64,000 bases of DNA from Enoplolaimus lenunculus (GCA_030248215.1 JASANG010000973.1:17189-81188); one strand, 5' to 3'; counted from the first letter of the stretch, positions 26,379-38,245 are shown. Notes: generated from the sequence alone by a model not told the origin. Numbers and translations: made by a program.

Positions 26379-27011
26379 TACTGTAGTAACCCGAATAACG
26401 GTTGTGCTAGACTTTTTTGACGTGTGGCACCGTCCGTCACCCGCACGGTACCGTTCGGCGCCGTCCGTCATCATGCGGTATCGTACGCAAATAACTGGCG
26501 TCCGATAACGCATGGTGACGGACGGTAACGGACGGCGCTGTACGGGTGACGCACGGTGACGGACGGCACCGTACAGGTGACGCACGGTGACGGGCGGCAC
26601 CGGACGTCAAGTATAGCGCAACCCTAAGAGGGGGGAATGATATTTATTAAGCTTCTGCAGAGCGTACCCCCCGTTATTCGGTTACGGACTGTTATTTATT
26701 TTCATCCGGCAACACGTCCCCCTACGTTACCAATATATATATATCCAGTATTGCAACTATTCGTTGAATTAAACGTTTGTCTTGTCTCAAAACTGTGAGC
26801 GATAATGCAAGGTTTATAGTAAACGCTTTAAGAATAGTTTAACGTTTCGAACTCAACATTACTTGGTCTTGGAGTCGTTTATGCACTACAGTTATGAATA
26901 ATATAATCCGCCTACGGACTCTTATTACCGATACGGACTCCTATTGATTGGGAGTTAAAATGTGGACAACCCCTTAATTATTATCCCTCTCATATTCTTG
27001 TCACTATATTA
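26379..27011 (-). mobile_element. GACCCG-end MITE, reverse, carrying a nested GC-rich MITE
   Basis: TACTGTAGTAACCCGAATAA at one end; the body (GTTACGGACTGTTATTTATT, GGTCTTGGAGTCGTTTATGC) matches 31924-32370. The other end is worn (TTGTCACTATATTA). The nested insertion is 26399-26624. Confidence 0.8.
26399..26624. mobile_element. GC-rich MITE with TAA target duplication
   Basis: Ends CGGTTGTGCTAGAC and the inverse GTATAGCGCAACCC, flanked by TAA at 26396-26398 and 26625-26627. The interior is repeated CGTCCGTCACC/GGTGACGGACGG words, so most of the 226 bp can fold. Related termini after TAA or TTA at 15432, 37120, 38106 and 41452. PIF/Harbinger-like by target size. Confidence 0.8.
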
Positions 27012-27507
27012 TTTTGCACAACTTACAACTTAAACACCTTACAGTTCCAAGCAATTGCTCTGTTAAATTGTTATTTCCTTCATTGACTTGCAATTGTTTT
27101 GACGATTTGAAGTTCAGTTCGAAAACTTATCGCTAAGGCTGTCGAGAACGCTCGCATAAATACAACAAAATCACCTCAGATAATAATTTTTGAGATTATT
27201 ACGAGTTTAAAGTGATACTTAGCTATAATCTGAACCATAAGATTTGGATTGTTAACCTAACAACTGACAGTTATTCTTGGAAGCGGATCAATCTATTGAT
27301 GTCCTTGTTACATATGTATGCAACATTGTCCTAAGCTTTAACGCAACTTTCCTCAAACTATACAAACTTTAAAGTAAATTTTTAAAGCCAAATTGCGATA
27401 AATGCATCATAAAGCGTAAACTTTATCAACAGAGATTGCCGTTAAAACGGTAGCTTTAGATGTTTTGCGAACTTTTCATGCTGATTTAACAAGATTTTGT
27501 CAGTCAA

Positions 27508-27752
27508 GGTAGGAACCGGGACTTCAGACCTTTCTACTAAGCAGCTGAAAAAGCGGGCTAAAGCGGGGATCGAACTCTCAGCCTATGGATCCTTAAGCGA
27601 GCACTGTACCACTGCGCCACGTAGCCCGCCTCTCCAACTGCATTTTTCGTCGACTATGTGTCGACCGTATGCTGCCAGCTAGCATGCATACAGTGCACTG
27701 CACTATATGGCGTGTGCACATAACGGGCAAGTATGTCTCACAAGCTTACAGA
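27508..27752 (-). repeat. Repeat containing a tRNA-Leu-like sequence, copy A
   Basis: The tRNA-like part (27553-27629, minus) has a perfect 7-bp acceptor stem GCGGGCT/AGCCCGC, A box TGGCGCAGTGG, loop CTTAAGG (would read TAA, Leu) and B box GAGTTCGATCCCC, but the T stem does not pair. Flanks on both sides (GGTCTGAAGTCCCGG side, and TGCCAGCTAGCATG plus CAGTGCACTGCAC side) are shared with 32650-32895, so the repeat unit is larger than the tRNA. Confidence 0.6.
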
Positions 27753-28004
27753 TTTAAAATCGTTTTGGATGACAACCGAGACGATATCTGACAGCTCAAA
27801 GTTTATTTCACGAAGAAATTTTCTGTGTCGGGTTTAAGCTTAGAAACTAGTGTACGGTTTAGAAGTGGGTACGTATCTTTTACATTGCAAATATTAATCG
27901 AAATTTACAAAATACGTCGGGGTTCATAATGTTTAAGAATACTATTCAATTGGCATCACTACAAAGAAGTTTAGATTAAGTACCATTCGGCTATTCTTTT
28001 CATA

Positions 28005-28214
28005 CACTGCAAAAAATGGTGAGTAAAATTGACCCCGTCCGAAATAGGCTTTACGGAACTACACAAACTGAGTCAAATTCGACTGCGCCAGACTTAAACG
28101 TGAGCATAAGTGAGACGAATTTGACTCTGAAGGAGTCGAATTGGACTCCGTTTGTGTAGTCCCATAGAACCTATTTCGGCACAAGAGTCAATTTTATTCA
28201 CCATTTTTGCAGTG
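28005..28214. mobile_element. Long-palindrome MITE
   Basis: CACTGCAAAAAATGGTGAGT to CACCATTTTTGCAGTG, with TA on both flanks. Nearly full-length complementarity. Confidence 0.88.
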
Positions 28215-28991
28215 TAGAATCATCTGCGTTAAAATATTTACGCAGATGTAGATAATTGAACCTTTTACCATTGGTCTACTACTTTAATACCCATTTTGTT
28301 TGTGTAATATTTGATGTGTCGTTAGATGATTTGCGGACCGTGGAGACGAACAAAACTCGCACAAAACGGATTTTGATTGGTCCACAACACTAACTGTAGT
28401 ACAGTGTTGGTTTTCACATGGTTCTTTGGAAGGGACTTCAAAAATGTATATATTTAAACACGTTGTAAACGAATACGTGTGGGATATCAGCCTCTGATGA
28501 CGGCAGAGTCGAGTGATAATGGAACAAATGAAGTTGCACCATCATGTCCTGGTGCCTACAAGAGGTACGTGGTGAGTATTTTAGTATGAACATCTTAAAT
28601 GAAGAAGTATATTTTTGACCCAAGGTTTTTCATCAGTTCTTTTTAGGTCCCCACAACAAATAGGCTTCTGAGGTCAGGGCTTCGCTAACTTATGATCAAC
28701 AGTTAAATATCAGGTAAGCTATATTACTAGTTGTACGATAGGCTAAGGTAGAGTTTGAAAACTTCTGACCATTTTTCACTTATGGAATAATTATTTATTA
28801 TAATAACCTTTCATTTAACGGTTTAGTCTGGTCCTTATTAACTTCTTTGAGACCTTTAGATAGTGACGAAAGTTAATATTTTACAGCTTGAAATGCCTGG
28901 GTGGGTTTAAAAGCCTATTGACAAAACTAGCGGTAGACCAAATTACTTGCAATATTGATAGATTATAGTTTTCTTCAACTTAGTCAATAAT

Positions 28992-29250
28992 CAGAGGCCG
29001 ATCCAGAATTTTCAAACGGGAGGCGGGCTGGCAAATGTTTTATGAAACGCAATTTTTTATCATTTTATCTCCAAAAATTTTCTGAAGAAAAAAAGTAGTA
29101 AGGTAGGGACCTGATCATTTTATCACAGAAACGTTTCTGAGGGGGAAAGTGTAAGATAGGGGACCATATCATTTTATCACAAAAAATTTGTGACGGGGGG
29201 CGTACACTCCCCCGCCCCCCATCTTCTGCATTTGCTAGTGTCAATAATAA
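28992..29250 (+). mobile_element. MITE with GGCGGATCCA-type end
   Basis: CAGAGGCCGATCCAGAATTT, GGCGGGCTGGCAAATG, and three CATTTTATCACA-type words, ending in CGTACACTCCCCCGCCCCCC. Aligns with 22853-23150. Confidence 0.6.
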
Positions 29251-30250
29251 GCAGTGCTATTTTTATCTTAAATTCGTTTGGTTTATATATCTTGCCTAAA
29301 GCCTTTAAACACATAAACATGTTTATAAAATTTCGATTCTAGGAAATATTAAATTCTGTGTCACACAAAAAAGGTTTGGGCGAAGTATTACATGATTGAG
29401 TGTAATAAACTGCCTAAAATAGTCTAAAACCGGCGCCTTTTGCTATTGCACTCCTGCGGAAAAACAAAACTCTCCTAAAGGATACATGAAAGCCAGCGAA
29501 TTACTGGCTCATCGCGCCAAATGTAACAGCCAAACATATGTTTAGAGTTCAGAAATAAAGTTTCGCTTTCATACAAAACTTATCAAGTGCCAATTTAATT
29601 TTTATACCACAGATGCGCAGGCATTAGGCAAAATAAAACTCTAAAAGATAAATCGCTGTTTCATATCACATTCTGGTTTATTTTGTGCTTTTTTGGGTTC
29701 TAGCCGCTATCATAATCTTGTAACGGTTGTACGAAAACCTAAATCTGGGACGGTTCTAAAAGTTTCTATGAGATTTCGCTGTTTGATCATAAACAACACC
29801 CGCGTACACAAGGGGGATAGGAGATATATTGGTTCTCGATCGAGAATTTTGAGGGGATAAAATGAAAGGCTTTAGAATAAAGCTATTAGAGCCTAAAAAA
29901 TTTCATTAGCCTTGGTCGTTTGCAAAACAATCCAGTTAAATGAGGTTATACTCTTTGGAAATGAAATCTTCGGCTACGCTTGTGATACACAATAGTTATT
30001 TAATGATGGCGTTCAAGTTAGGTTGTTTTACTTGCGGCAATTCCCAGCGGTGTAGTTTGATATTCAGCTGGTTCAAAGTTTTCATAAAAATACGTAAAAT
30101 AATATTTGAAGATATCGTAAAGCTTTGTGTAAAAGACTTGACCCTACTAAAACGCTTGTAAAAATACTATAACAAAGGGAAACTAAATAGACGAAGAAGC
30201 TAAAAATCGGTCTAGTATAGTATTCAATTTGCCCACAAAGATGTTGACGC
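29251..30250. other. Unassigned AT-rich stretch
   Basis: No exon, RNA gene or repeat copy recognised. Confidence 0.4.
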
Positions 30251-30417
30251 AGGCTCTTAGCCAGATTACGTTGCTTGGGGGGCTATAATATTTTCAGGTG
30301 GGGCATACAAGAGTTTTCGTTGACTTACAAGTAGAGGTTGAAAATTTTCAAGAAGGGTAAAAGTTTTACAGAAGGGGACTTAGCCTCGCCTGGTCCGCCC
30401 CTTGGCTACGGGCCCGT
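30251..30417 (-). mobile_element. Small MITE, GTAGCCAGCTC-end family
   Basis: Reverse copy: CAGGTGGGGCATACAAGAGT, CGTTGACTTACAAG and GGTTGAAAATTTTCAAG, ending CTTGGCTACGGGCCCGTG. Confidence 0.65.
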
Positions 30418-30639
30418 GTTGACGCGATGTTGTTAATGTATTTTTCTTCGAAACGTGGTTCTATTGTAAAGGTATATTGTGATTATAGTTATTATTACAA
30501 GTTTGACCATGATTTTATTGTTTAAAGTTGCGAACAACAATGTTGCCAGCGTAGGTATTGGGTCTTGATCGGCGACTCGAGATTTCGCAAGTCAACAGTG
30601 ATGCGGTTACGCAAAGCGTAAGGGCCCCATTTTGCTATT

Positions 30640-30795
30640 TCTGAATTTATATCAGTAAACATTAACTCACTTTGAGTTGAGTTGATTCTTACTCTGAGTT
30701 GAGTTGACTCTAAGTGAGGTGATTAATTAACTCAGAATGAATTGAATCAACTCAAAATTCTGAGTTCTGACAGTCCTAACTCAGGCAGAGTGATT
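30640..30795. mobile_element. TGAGTT-rich MITE, partial
   Basis: AACTCACTTTGAGTTGAGTT and downstream words match the interior of 23640-23890. Both termini are missing. Confidence 0.6.
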
Positions 30796-31248
30796 AATTT
30801 TAGCAATTCTTGTTGCCTGCATTTTCTGAGTTTTCCAACACCCAGGATGCAACCGGAATTACATTTTCGGTTCCGATTTCGGTAATTTTTACAATTTCGG
30901 CTCAGGTTCCGGTAAATTATAATTCTGGTTACCCCCTGTGAATACCTCGGGTAATTTCTTTCATGTAAAAACCAGCTTTTCTATAATTTCTTAGCCCAAA
31001 AACTGATAGTTCCCTTTATACAACCGCTCAATGCTGAAAAATGTCGTCCTAAATTAGGCTCACTAGAAGTTTTCTAAGAAAAAGTTAAGGTTTTGTAAGG
31101 CGAGTAAGAAATGTGAGTAAAGCAAAAAAGAGAAGTTGAAAGAATCTAAGATTATTCCGAGACTTTTTAGAGCTTGCAGAACACGAAGCCAGCACTGAAC
31201 GCTTAATAACCAACGGGCAAACGTACAGTAAAGATAGACCTATATATA

Positions 31249-31437
31249 GAACAAGGCCGGAGTGTTTTCCGGAAGGGTTGTAGTAGAGTCAGTTTAAGCT
31301 TAGGCTAAATTTTTGCTTAGGTTTAGGCTTAGGATTAGGCTTAGGAATAGGCTCATTTTTACGCTTAGGCTTAGGCCTAGGATTAGCCTTAGGAATGTGT
31401 CTATTCTACTGTTCCGGCCCTGTTCCATACATGAGCC
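31249..31437 (+). mobile_element. TTAGGC-core MITE
   Basis: TTTAAGCTTAGGCTAAATTT, a TTAGGC core with spacer ATAGGCTCATTTTTACG, and the right end TTCTACTGTTCCGGCCCTGT then CATGAGCC. Further TTAGGC words in both orientations follow at 31500-31600. Confidence 0.75.
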
Positions 31438-31819
31438 GTTAAGATATTGGAAAGGTTGTAAAAACGGGTGTTATACTCCTTTTTTCACTCACATTAATGA
31501 TTGAGGCTTTTAGGCTTAGGTAAACACTTCGCCTAGGCTTAGGCTTATAGAAGCTTTTTATTAAACCTAAGCTGAGCCTGAGCCTAAACCTTAGACTGGG
31601 TTGGGAAAGCACAAATGGTACGAGAGCAGAAGAAATTTGAGTTTTATTAATTAAGGCAATAAAATTTTATGAGTTTCAAAATTTGTTCTCATGGTTGCCC
31701 CGTGTCAATTTCAAACAAATTTTGAAAATTTTCAGGTTCGTTTAAAAAGAGCAGCGGCAAAAAAGTTTTTACCGGCATGAAAATAAGTTTTAATTAAAAT
31801 TTTGTATCCACCAGCAGTC

Positions 31820-32430
31820 GAGCCCGTAGTCAAGAGGGGCAGGGGGCTCAGTCCCCCAACAAGAGTTTTGCACCTTCTAGAAAATTTTCCACCTTCGCTT
31901 GTAAGTCATTGAAAAGCCTTCTACTGTATTGACCCGAATAAGAGGGGGGACTGATATTTATTTGGCCTCTACAGAGGGTACCCCCCATTGTTATTCGGTT
32001 ACGGACTGTTATTTATTTTTAACCCACGCTCCGCCGCCCTACGTTACTGATATATATCCGGTACTGCAACTATCCGTTAAATTAAACGTATATTTGTCTC
32101 GTTTCAATAGTTTGAGCGGTAATAAAAGGTTATACTTAGGAATGTACTTTCAAAATTTAAGTACGCTTTAAAGTTTCGAAATCAAACTATTTGGTCCTGG
32201 AGTCATTTATGTGCTACAATTAGGGTTAATTGGCATTTATGGTCTCTAATTAGGTTTAGGGACTCTATCCGCTTACAGACTCTTATTAGGGACACGGACT
32301 CCTATTGATTCGGACCCAAAATGGGGAACCCCCCTTATTACCCCCCCCCCTCTTATTCGGGTCAATACAGTATGCCTCTCCTGAAAAATGTTTAGCCCCA
32401 TCATCAAAGAGATCTAGGAACTTACGGGCC
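31820..32430 (+). mobile_element. GTAGCCAGCTC-end MITE split by a GACCCG-end MITE
   Basis: GAGCCCGTAGTCAAGAGGGG and TTCGCTTGTAAGTCATTGAA on the left, then ATGCCTCTCCTGAAAAATGT to CTTACGGGCC on the right. The two halves become contiguous when 31924-32370 plus one TA is removed, matching uninterrupted copies at 43657 and 48373. Confidence 0.8.
31924..32370 (-). mobile_element. GACCCG-end MITE, full-length, TA target duplication
   Basis: CTGTATTGACCCGAATAAGA to its inverse, flanked by TA at 31922-31923 and 32371-32372. 447 bp. Subterminal repeated words (GGACTCTTATTAGGGAC type) and no coding capacity. The insertion site is proven by the interrupted host element. Confidence 0.9.
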
Positions 32431-32649
32431 TGGAACATTTTGATAGAGCTTCATGATTAGATGCTAATGTCCAGCTTATAAATGAAGGTTTGGCATCATT
32501 ATTTACTTTTTAAACTGAATTGATGGACCAGAAAAATTCTATAAAAACGATACAAAATAGGGTTCATTAATAACACATGGATACAGCGTTTGCAAAACAT
32601 ATAATGCATTATATATACTTACGGGTGCCAGTCGGCAACTATTTGCAAC

Positions 32650-32905
32650 TCTCATGCATGTGAGACATGCTTGTCCGTTATGTGCACATGTAATATAGTG
32701 CAGTGCACTGTATCTATGCTAGCTGGCAGCATACCGTCGACACATATAGTCGACAACAGAAACAGTTGGAGATGCGGGCTGCGTGGCGCAATGGTAGACT
32801 GTTCGGCTTAAGGATCCATAGGTTGAGAGTTTGATTCTGGAGGCCCGCTTTTCCAGCTACTTAGTAAAAAGGTCTGAGGTCCCGGTTTCTACCTAAACTG
32901 ACACG
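32650..32905 (+). repeat. Repeat containing a tRNA-Leu-like sequence, copy B
   Basis: tRNA-like 32774-32848: acceptor GCGGGCT/GGCCCGC, A box TGGCGCAATGG, loop CTTAAGG, degenerate B box GAGTTTGATTC. Upstream are the palindromic TAGTGCAGTGCACTGTAT and TGCTAGCTGGCAGCAT, and downstream CAGCTACTTAGTAAAAAGGT, all shared with 27508-27752 in reverse. Confidence 0.6.
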
Positions 32906-33552
32906 CGAACTGCTCTTGCCCGATACCGCACACGTCGACGTCTTTCAATTATGGTCACTGCACCAGTACCACCGCAGTAAGTGCTACGATAAATATTACC
33001 TTGACTGTCTATTATATGAGCCAGTCAATTCTATAAATAGTGTCACATCTGGATATGATTAGTTTTTAAGCCAATTTTTGACATTTTCTGTAAAATATGT
33101 TTGAGCACCTGAAGCGTAAAGCTTTGATTTCAATTCGGGCAGGTATAGCCTCTTATACAACGTTTGCAGCGAAAACATTCTAAACCATGTAACAGTACTT
33201 CGTCTCTTTGCCAATTTCGGGACAGAACAGATCCTCGCATCGCCGTCCTTCACGTGCATCCCTGTACTGAAAACACAGTTGTGTTTATGGTTTGACAGGT
33301 TTTGTGGTTTTTTTTATTGTTTACTGACGTTGATGTGTTCTATTAATATTTGAACAATAACATGATTATTTTATTAAAATTATTTTCAATCTTCGATACA
33401 CTAAAATTAGGTCGCACGCATCCGTCGGAGCAAAAGTGAACCAGACGAGCATAGACAGCTCGGGAAAATTTTGACGTTCTTCAGAGTGTTCCACTTTAGT
33501 ACATAGGTCGTCTGTAATACATTGTATCAGCTTACTAAACGTATTAAGCCTA
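32906..33552. other. Unassigned; weak minus-strand exon-like frames
   Basis: Minus-strand frames at about 33059-33250 and 33375-33545 have fairly protein-like composition (for example EERQNFPELSMLVWFTF) but match no family I know and have no clear splice partners. Confidence 0.2.
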
Positions 33553-33749
33553 CAGTGCAAAAATGATGAGTCCAATTGACTGTTTCCGAAATAGGCTTTT
33601 CCTGACTACACAAACTGAGTCAAAATTCGACTCCGCCAGAATCAAATTGAGTCGAATTTGACTCAGGCGGAGTTGAATTTTGACTCAGTTTGTGTAGTCA
33701 GGAAAAGCCTATTTTGGAGAGTCAATTTGAGTCACCATTTTTTGCAGTG
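33553..33749. mobile_element. Long-palindrome MITE
   Basis: CAGTGCAAAAATGATGAGTC to CACCATTTTTTGCAGTG, TA on both flanks, shortened centre. Confidence 0.85.
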
Positions 33750-33940
33750 TACCTCAGAAATGCTTGACAACGTCTTTGAACAGTTTACAGCAATGAAGTA
33801 TTGATGGAACGGCTACTGGGAACAAAGATTATTATGAAGTTCGTTTCTAAATCACTTTCGGCCAACTAATAGTTATGAATATATATTTTTAAATGCATTA
33901 ATAGGCTTTTTCTTTCTTGCCCCCCATGTGAACCTCACTA

Positions 33941-34356
33941 CTGCAGTGACCCGAATAAGAGGGGGATAATAAGAGGTGGGGTCCCCATTTTGAGTTGCAA
34001 TCAATAGCAGTCCATATCCCTAATAAGAGTCCGTAAGCATATAGACCTCCAAAACTCAAATTAGAGTTCATAAATGTCAATTATCCGTAACTGTAGCGTA
34101 TAAATTACTCCAGAACCAAATAAAGTTAAGTTCAAAACTTTAAAGCATAATAAATTACGATTCTAGTATAATCTAGATTTATCGCTCAAGCTATTGATAC
34201 AAAACAAATAAACGTTTAAAATTCAATGGATAGTTGCAATACCGAGATAACGAAGGGCGGGTTAAAAATAAATAAAAGTCCGTAGCCAATAACAGGGGAA
34301 TAAACTCTGGAGAGGCCAAATAAATATCGGTCCCCCTCTTATTCGGTTCACAACAG
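33941..34356 (+). mobile_element. GACCCG-end MITE
   Basis: CTGCAGTGACCCGAATAAGA to TTCGGTTCACAACAG, TA flanks. Slightly shortened relative to 34540-34991. Confidence 0.85.
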
Positions 34357-34539
34357 TACCTTAGCTCACTGCGCTAGTGAATTTCATTTCAAATTTAGCT
34401 CTTTTCTGTCATATTTAAGCTAGTGAACGTGTCAATCATGTTAGAATTACCTGGATGATAAAAATTCAATTTTGTGTTGCAAATCTTCATGCTTTGATAT
34501 TTTTAATTTTCATTTTGAAAACTTCAAATTGATGTATTA

Positions 34540-34991
34540 CTGTATTGACCCGAATAAGAGGGGGAGGAGTAATAAGAGAAGGTACCCATTTTGAGTCCGA
34601 ATCAATTGGAGTCCGTATCCCTAATATGAGTCCGTAAGCGAACATAGTCCCCCTAAACCCTAATTAGAGTCTTTAAATGTCAAATAACCCTAATTGTAGC
34701 ACATAAATGACTCCAGGACCAAATAACTTGAGTTCGAAACTTTAAAGCGTACTTAAATTTTGAAAGTACATTCATAAGCATAACATTGTATTATCGCACA
34801 AGCTATTGACACAAAACAAATAAACGTTTAATTCAACGGATAATTGCAGTACCGCATATATATCAGTAACGAAGAGGGCGGCGGAGCGTGGGTTAAAAAT
34901 AAATAACCGTCTGTAACCGAATAACAAGGGGCGGTACCCTCTGGAGAGGCCAAATAAATATCAGTCCCCCCTCTTATTCGGGTCACTACTG
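34540..34991 (+). mobile_element. GACCCG-end MITE, full-length
   Basis: CTGTATTGACCCGAATAAGA to TTCGGGTCACTACTG, TA flanks. About 450 bp. Only about 180 bases from the previous copy, same orientation. Confidence 0.88.
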
Positions 34992-35179
34992 TACTTGGTT
35001 GCTTTAAAATATACATCTATGTTTCACGAACGTAGCCATGATTTCAGTTCCGCATGATCCAACTTGTTGTAAAAATGTTTTTAACCTCTTGATTCCACAA
35101 AGGTATTGTAAAAAGTCTTTTCAACGATGCGTTTAAATTGTATGTTCATAAATTTTGGTAATAAAAATATTTCATTCTA

Positions 35180-35565
35180 TCGGTCCATTAGGGCCATCCC
35201 ATTTTTAGTGGGACTGTAAATGAGTAAGCTTCGATATAAATTTATATTTTTTTTGCTTATGCTTAGGCTTAGAAATATGCTTCAGTTTAATTGTAATGTG
35301 TCGCGTTATGAACGCCAAAAAATCCAAATGCTCTTTTACTTGGCGCCAGCGGTCGGACAAAAATCTCGTATGGAGGCTTTTCGCAGTGGCGTATGCAGAA
35401 ATTTTTGACAGTAGGGCAGGCTAGCAAAAGTTATAAAACCGCATTGCAGCATAATCTTTATGTATCAATTTTCTAATGCTGAGAAAATTGTGGGACCTTA
35501 CTAATTTATTACAAAACTTGTCCCTTTCCTTGCCTCCGTCTGGATTGGCTAGCGGCTTCTTGTGT
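35180..35565 (+). mobile_element. TTAGGC-MITE fragment followed by GGCGGATCC-type MITE fragment
   Basis: 35180-35290 has GTGGGACTGTAAATGAGTAA, a short TTAGGC core and AATATGCTT. 35384-35565 has CAGTGGCGTATGCAGAAATT and downstream words of the 22853-23150 family. Confidence 0.5.
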
Positions 35566-36149
35566 TAACAGACAAAGCTTCTAACAAAACCCTTTGCAAA
35601 AATTGTAAAAAGGGCTGAGCCTTAAAACCACCCCCCCCCGGCTATGTTTAAATAGGACGTGAATCGGATTTTTAACAGTTATATATATACCGAGACGGAG
35701 TTGTGCTTGAAATATCTGAATTTCGGATACAAACCATATTTTTTCGTTTATAAATTAAGCCTAAGCTTTGATGCGTCAAAAACATCCCGTAGTTGCATAT
35801 GCACTTGATTTAACGTCGCTGTTTTTGCCAAATCGCTAAATTTAACAAAGCTTATACACTTTGAATTTTTAGAGATGTACCCATGATGGGCATTTGTTAA
35901 TGACGTTTCGTTTAACTTCAACTACAGAGTACAAATTAAACTGAGTTAACTATTTAGCGCGGTCAATTTCGCTCAAAATACTAGCTATGCTTACTACTCT
36001 TAGTATGCGAAAAGCGGTAACACTGGCAGTGCTAACGAAGCGCCCTCCCATAAACCGCCAATTGTAGGGCCCAAAGCCTTTATGGGCCTCATTTTGGAAA
36101 ACTATTTTTTCGCGGACCACGAAGTATAGAGCGGTAAAACATTTAATTG

Positions 36150-36239
<90 letters not shown>

Positions 36240-37116
36240 CTATATATAAATGGATTCTATTAGCGAGTCAGGCCTAGAAACGCGCAGGACGAGACTTTAT
36301 TCTCCCCTGAGGCAAAATCATAAAGAAGTTAAAATTTACTAAAGAAATAAGCCTATTACATTGTTCTAGATTAACAAGTTAAAATTAATAGTGTTTTGAT
36401 TGCGTGAGATTTGTCATTTTTGTTGTTTTTTGTCGGCTAAAATGTATAGCTGGATATTAAAAACCTGCTATGTTCACTGTGTTCAGTTATACCGTTGCTA
36501 GGCTTTCTTGTCATACTCCGCACCCATTCCAACATGCTAGGAGGGGGCACAATTTGCTAGCTGACGTGACCTGAGATTTCAGGGCATTATACACAAGTAA
36601 AACCAAATGATTTCAGGGTGAGGGAAATTACTAAGAGAGGCATGTGTGACCTGATCCATGTTGACAAAGTTTTTATAACTTTTGTTCAAAAACAACTGTT
36701 TGGGTTCATATTTTAAAAAGTCGGCACGGCGCATATTTTTGACTGGAGGTGCTTACAAAGCTAATTTAGAGTGTCTGGCCTTGTTTTATTTTCAATGTGA
36801 TATATTAAACGAAATAATTCTAAAGCACATATGGTCGTCAGATTTCAATTGATGTGCATCCTCAATTAATTGAAATGCTACGTTGGTTTAAGTACGGGTA
36901 TGGGCGCCAATCCCAGGAAGGGGGTCATTGACCCTTCTACTTTTTGAGTATAAAACTTGGCAGGCGGTCTGATGCCCACTTTTGAAAGACAATAAACTTG
37001 ACGAGCTTGTGTTACTGCCCGAAACGTTTCACGAGATCGTTGCTCGATATCGTCGTGGGTATCACAGTTCACGTAGCAGATTTACATATGTCTATTGGCT
37101 TCGTATAAGCATATGA
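35566..37116. other. Unassigned stretch with TA microsatellite
   Basis: 36155-36250 is an almost pure TA/TG dinucleotide tract. The rest shows no recognisable gene or repeat copy. Confidence 0.5.
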
Positions 37117-37165
37117 ACAGTTAGGGTTGCGCTATACTTTTCGTTCACGGGCAGTGCCGTCCCTG
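37117..37165 (+). mobile_element. Left end of GC-rich TAA-target MITE
   Basis: TTA followed by GGGTTGCGCTATACTTTTCG and a GC-rich run; the rest is not recognised. Confidence 0.5.
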
Positions 37166-37516
37166 TCTCCAGCGGGCGATAAATTGAATAATCGGTGGAA
37201 ACGGACTGATTAATAAATATCTGTTAAGTGTAAAGTCGATCATGGATAAATTACTGAATTGACCTCCCACCCCCAAATTTGATAATAGATTGACCCCCCC
37301 CCTGAGAGCGAGTAAAAATTTGAAATGGTTTTTGAGAAAAGTAAACTTAAATTTTACGTAAATTGTTTTCGATGCTCAAACCTACAGTTATTTTTATACT
37401 AATTTAGAATTATAGCTACGATTGCAGCGATTTATATTAATTTGGCTCTGATGTTACAAGTTATACGCCGGAGCACTTAGAAATCAAGTGTAACTCGTTA
37501 TTTATTGTTTACAACA

Positions 37517-37769
37517 CACTGTATAAATTCCAGTCAGTTGATTTTAACTCAGAATGAGTGAATCCACTCAGAAGTCTGAGGTTTAAATTAGATCTTTTAG
37601 AACTCAAAATTGTGAATCGATTGAACTTATTGCGAGTTAGTTAATCAATTCAACCGGAACTAAATGAGCTCGGAGTGAGTTAATATTTACTGTTATTTAA
37701 GAAACAAACCAGAATTAACTGATTCTATCTCTGAGTTTATTATTAGTCAACTCATTGGAATTTACAGTG
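37517..37769. mobile_element. TGAGTT-rich MITE
   Basis: CACTGTATAAATTCCAGTCA to CTCATTGGAATTTACAGTG; TGAGTT/AACTCA interior, somewhat eroded. Confidence 0.8.
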
Positions 37770-38105
37770 AAGGTTCAGTTAGAAAACAAATCGGATGAAT
37801 CGTAGTTTAATATATTAAACTTTGGAATAAATGTTCACGGTATCACTGTTGTGTCCAGCATCTATTTACCAATACCAGTGAAGCATACAGGAATGGATCA
37901 GTCCAGGGCAGATTGTAATATACCTTTGAAAATACAGCGACTTTTTTTGGACTTTAACTTTACAGTTTTAGGAAGAACTAACATACCAACAAATATGTAA
38001 GCATTCTGTAGAAGTTACATACCTTTCGTTAACTGAGCATATAGGTATTAGGCACTATAACTCATTTGAATATATATATATACATTCCAAGGATTTATAG
38101 AAATG

Positions 38106-38245
38106 TAAGAGTGGCGCTATAGTTGTCATGCGGCGCTGTCTGGCACCCGACGTCACCATACGGTGTCGTACGTGAGTAATTAACGTACGATATTGGATGG
38201 TGACCGACGCCGCCGGACGCCATCAATGGTAAAGCTCCACCCTTT
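38106..38245. mobile_element. GC-rich TAA-target MITE, diverged copy
   Basis: TAA then GAGTGGCGCTATAGTTGTCA at the left, GGATGGTGACCGACGCCGCC near the right, then GCTCCACCC. Same layout as 26399-26624. Confidence 0.6.
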
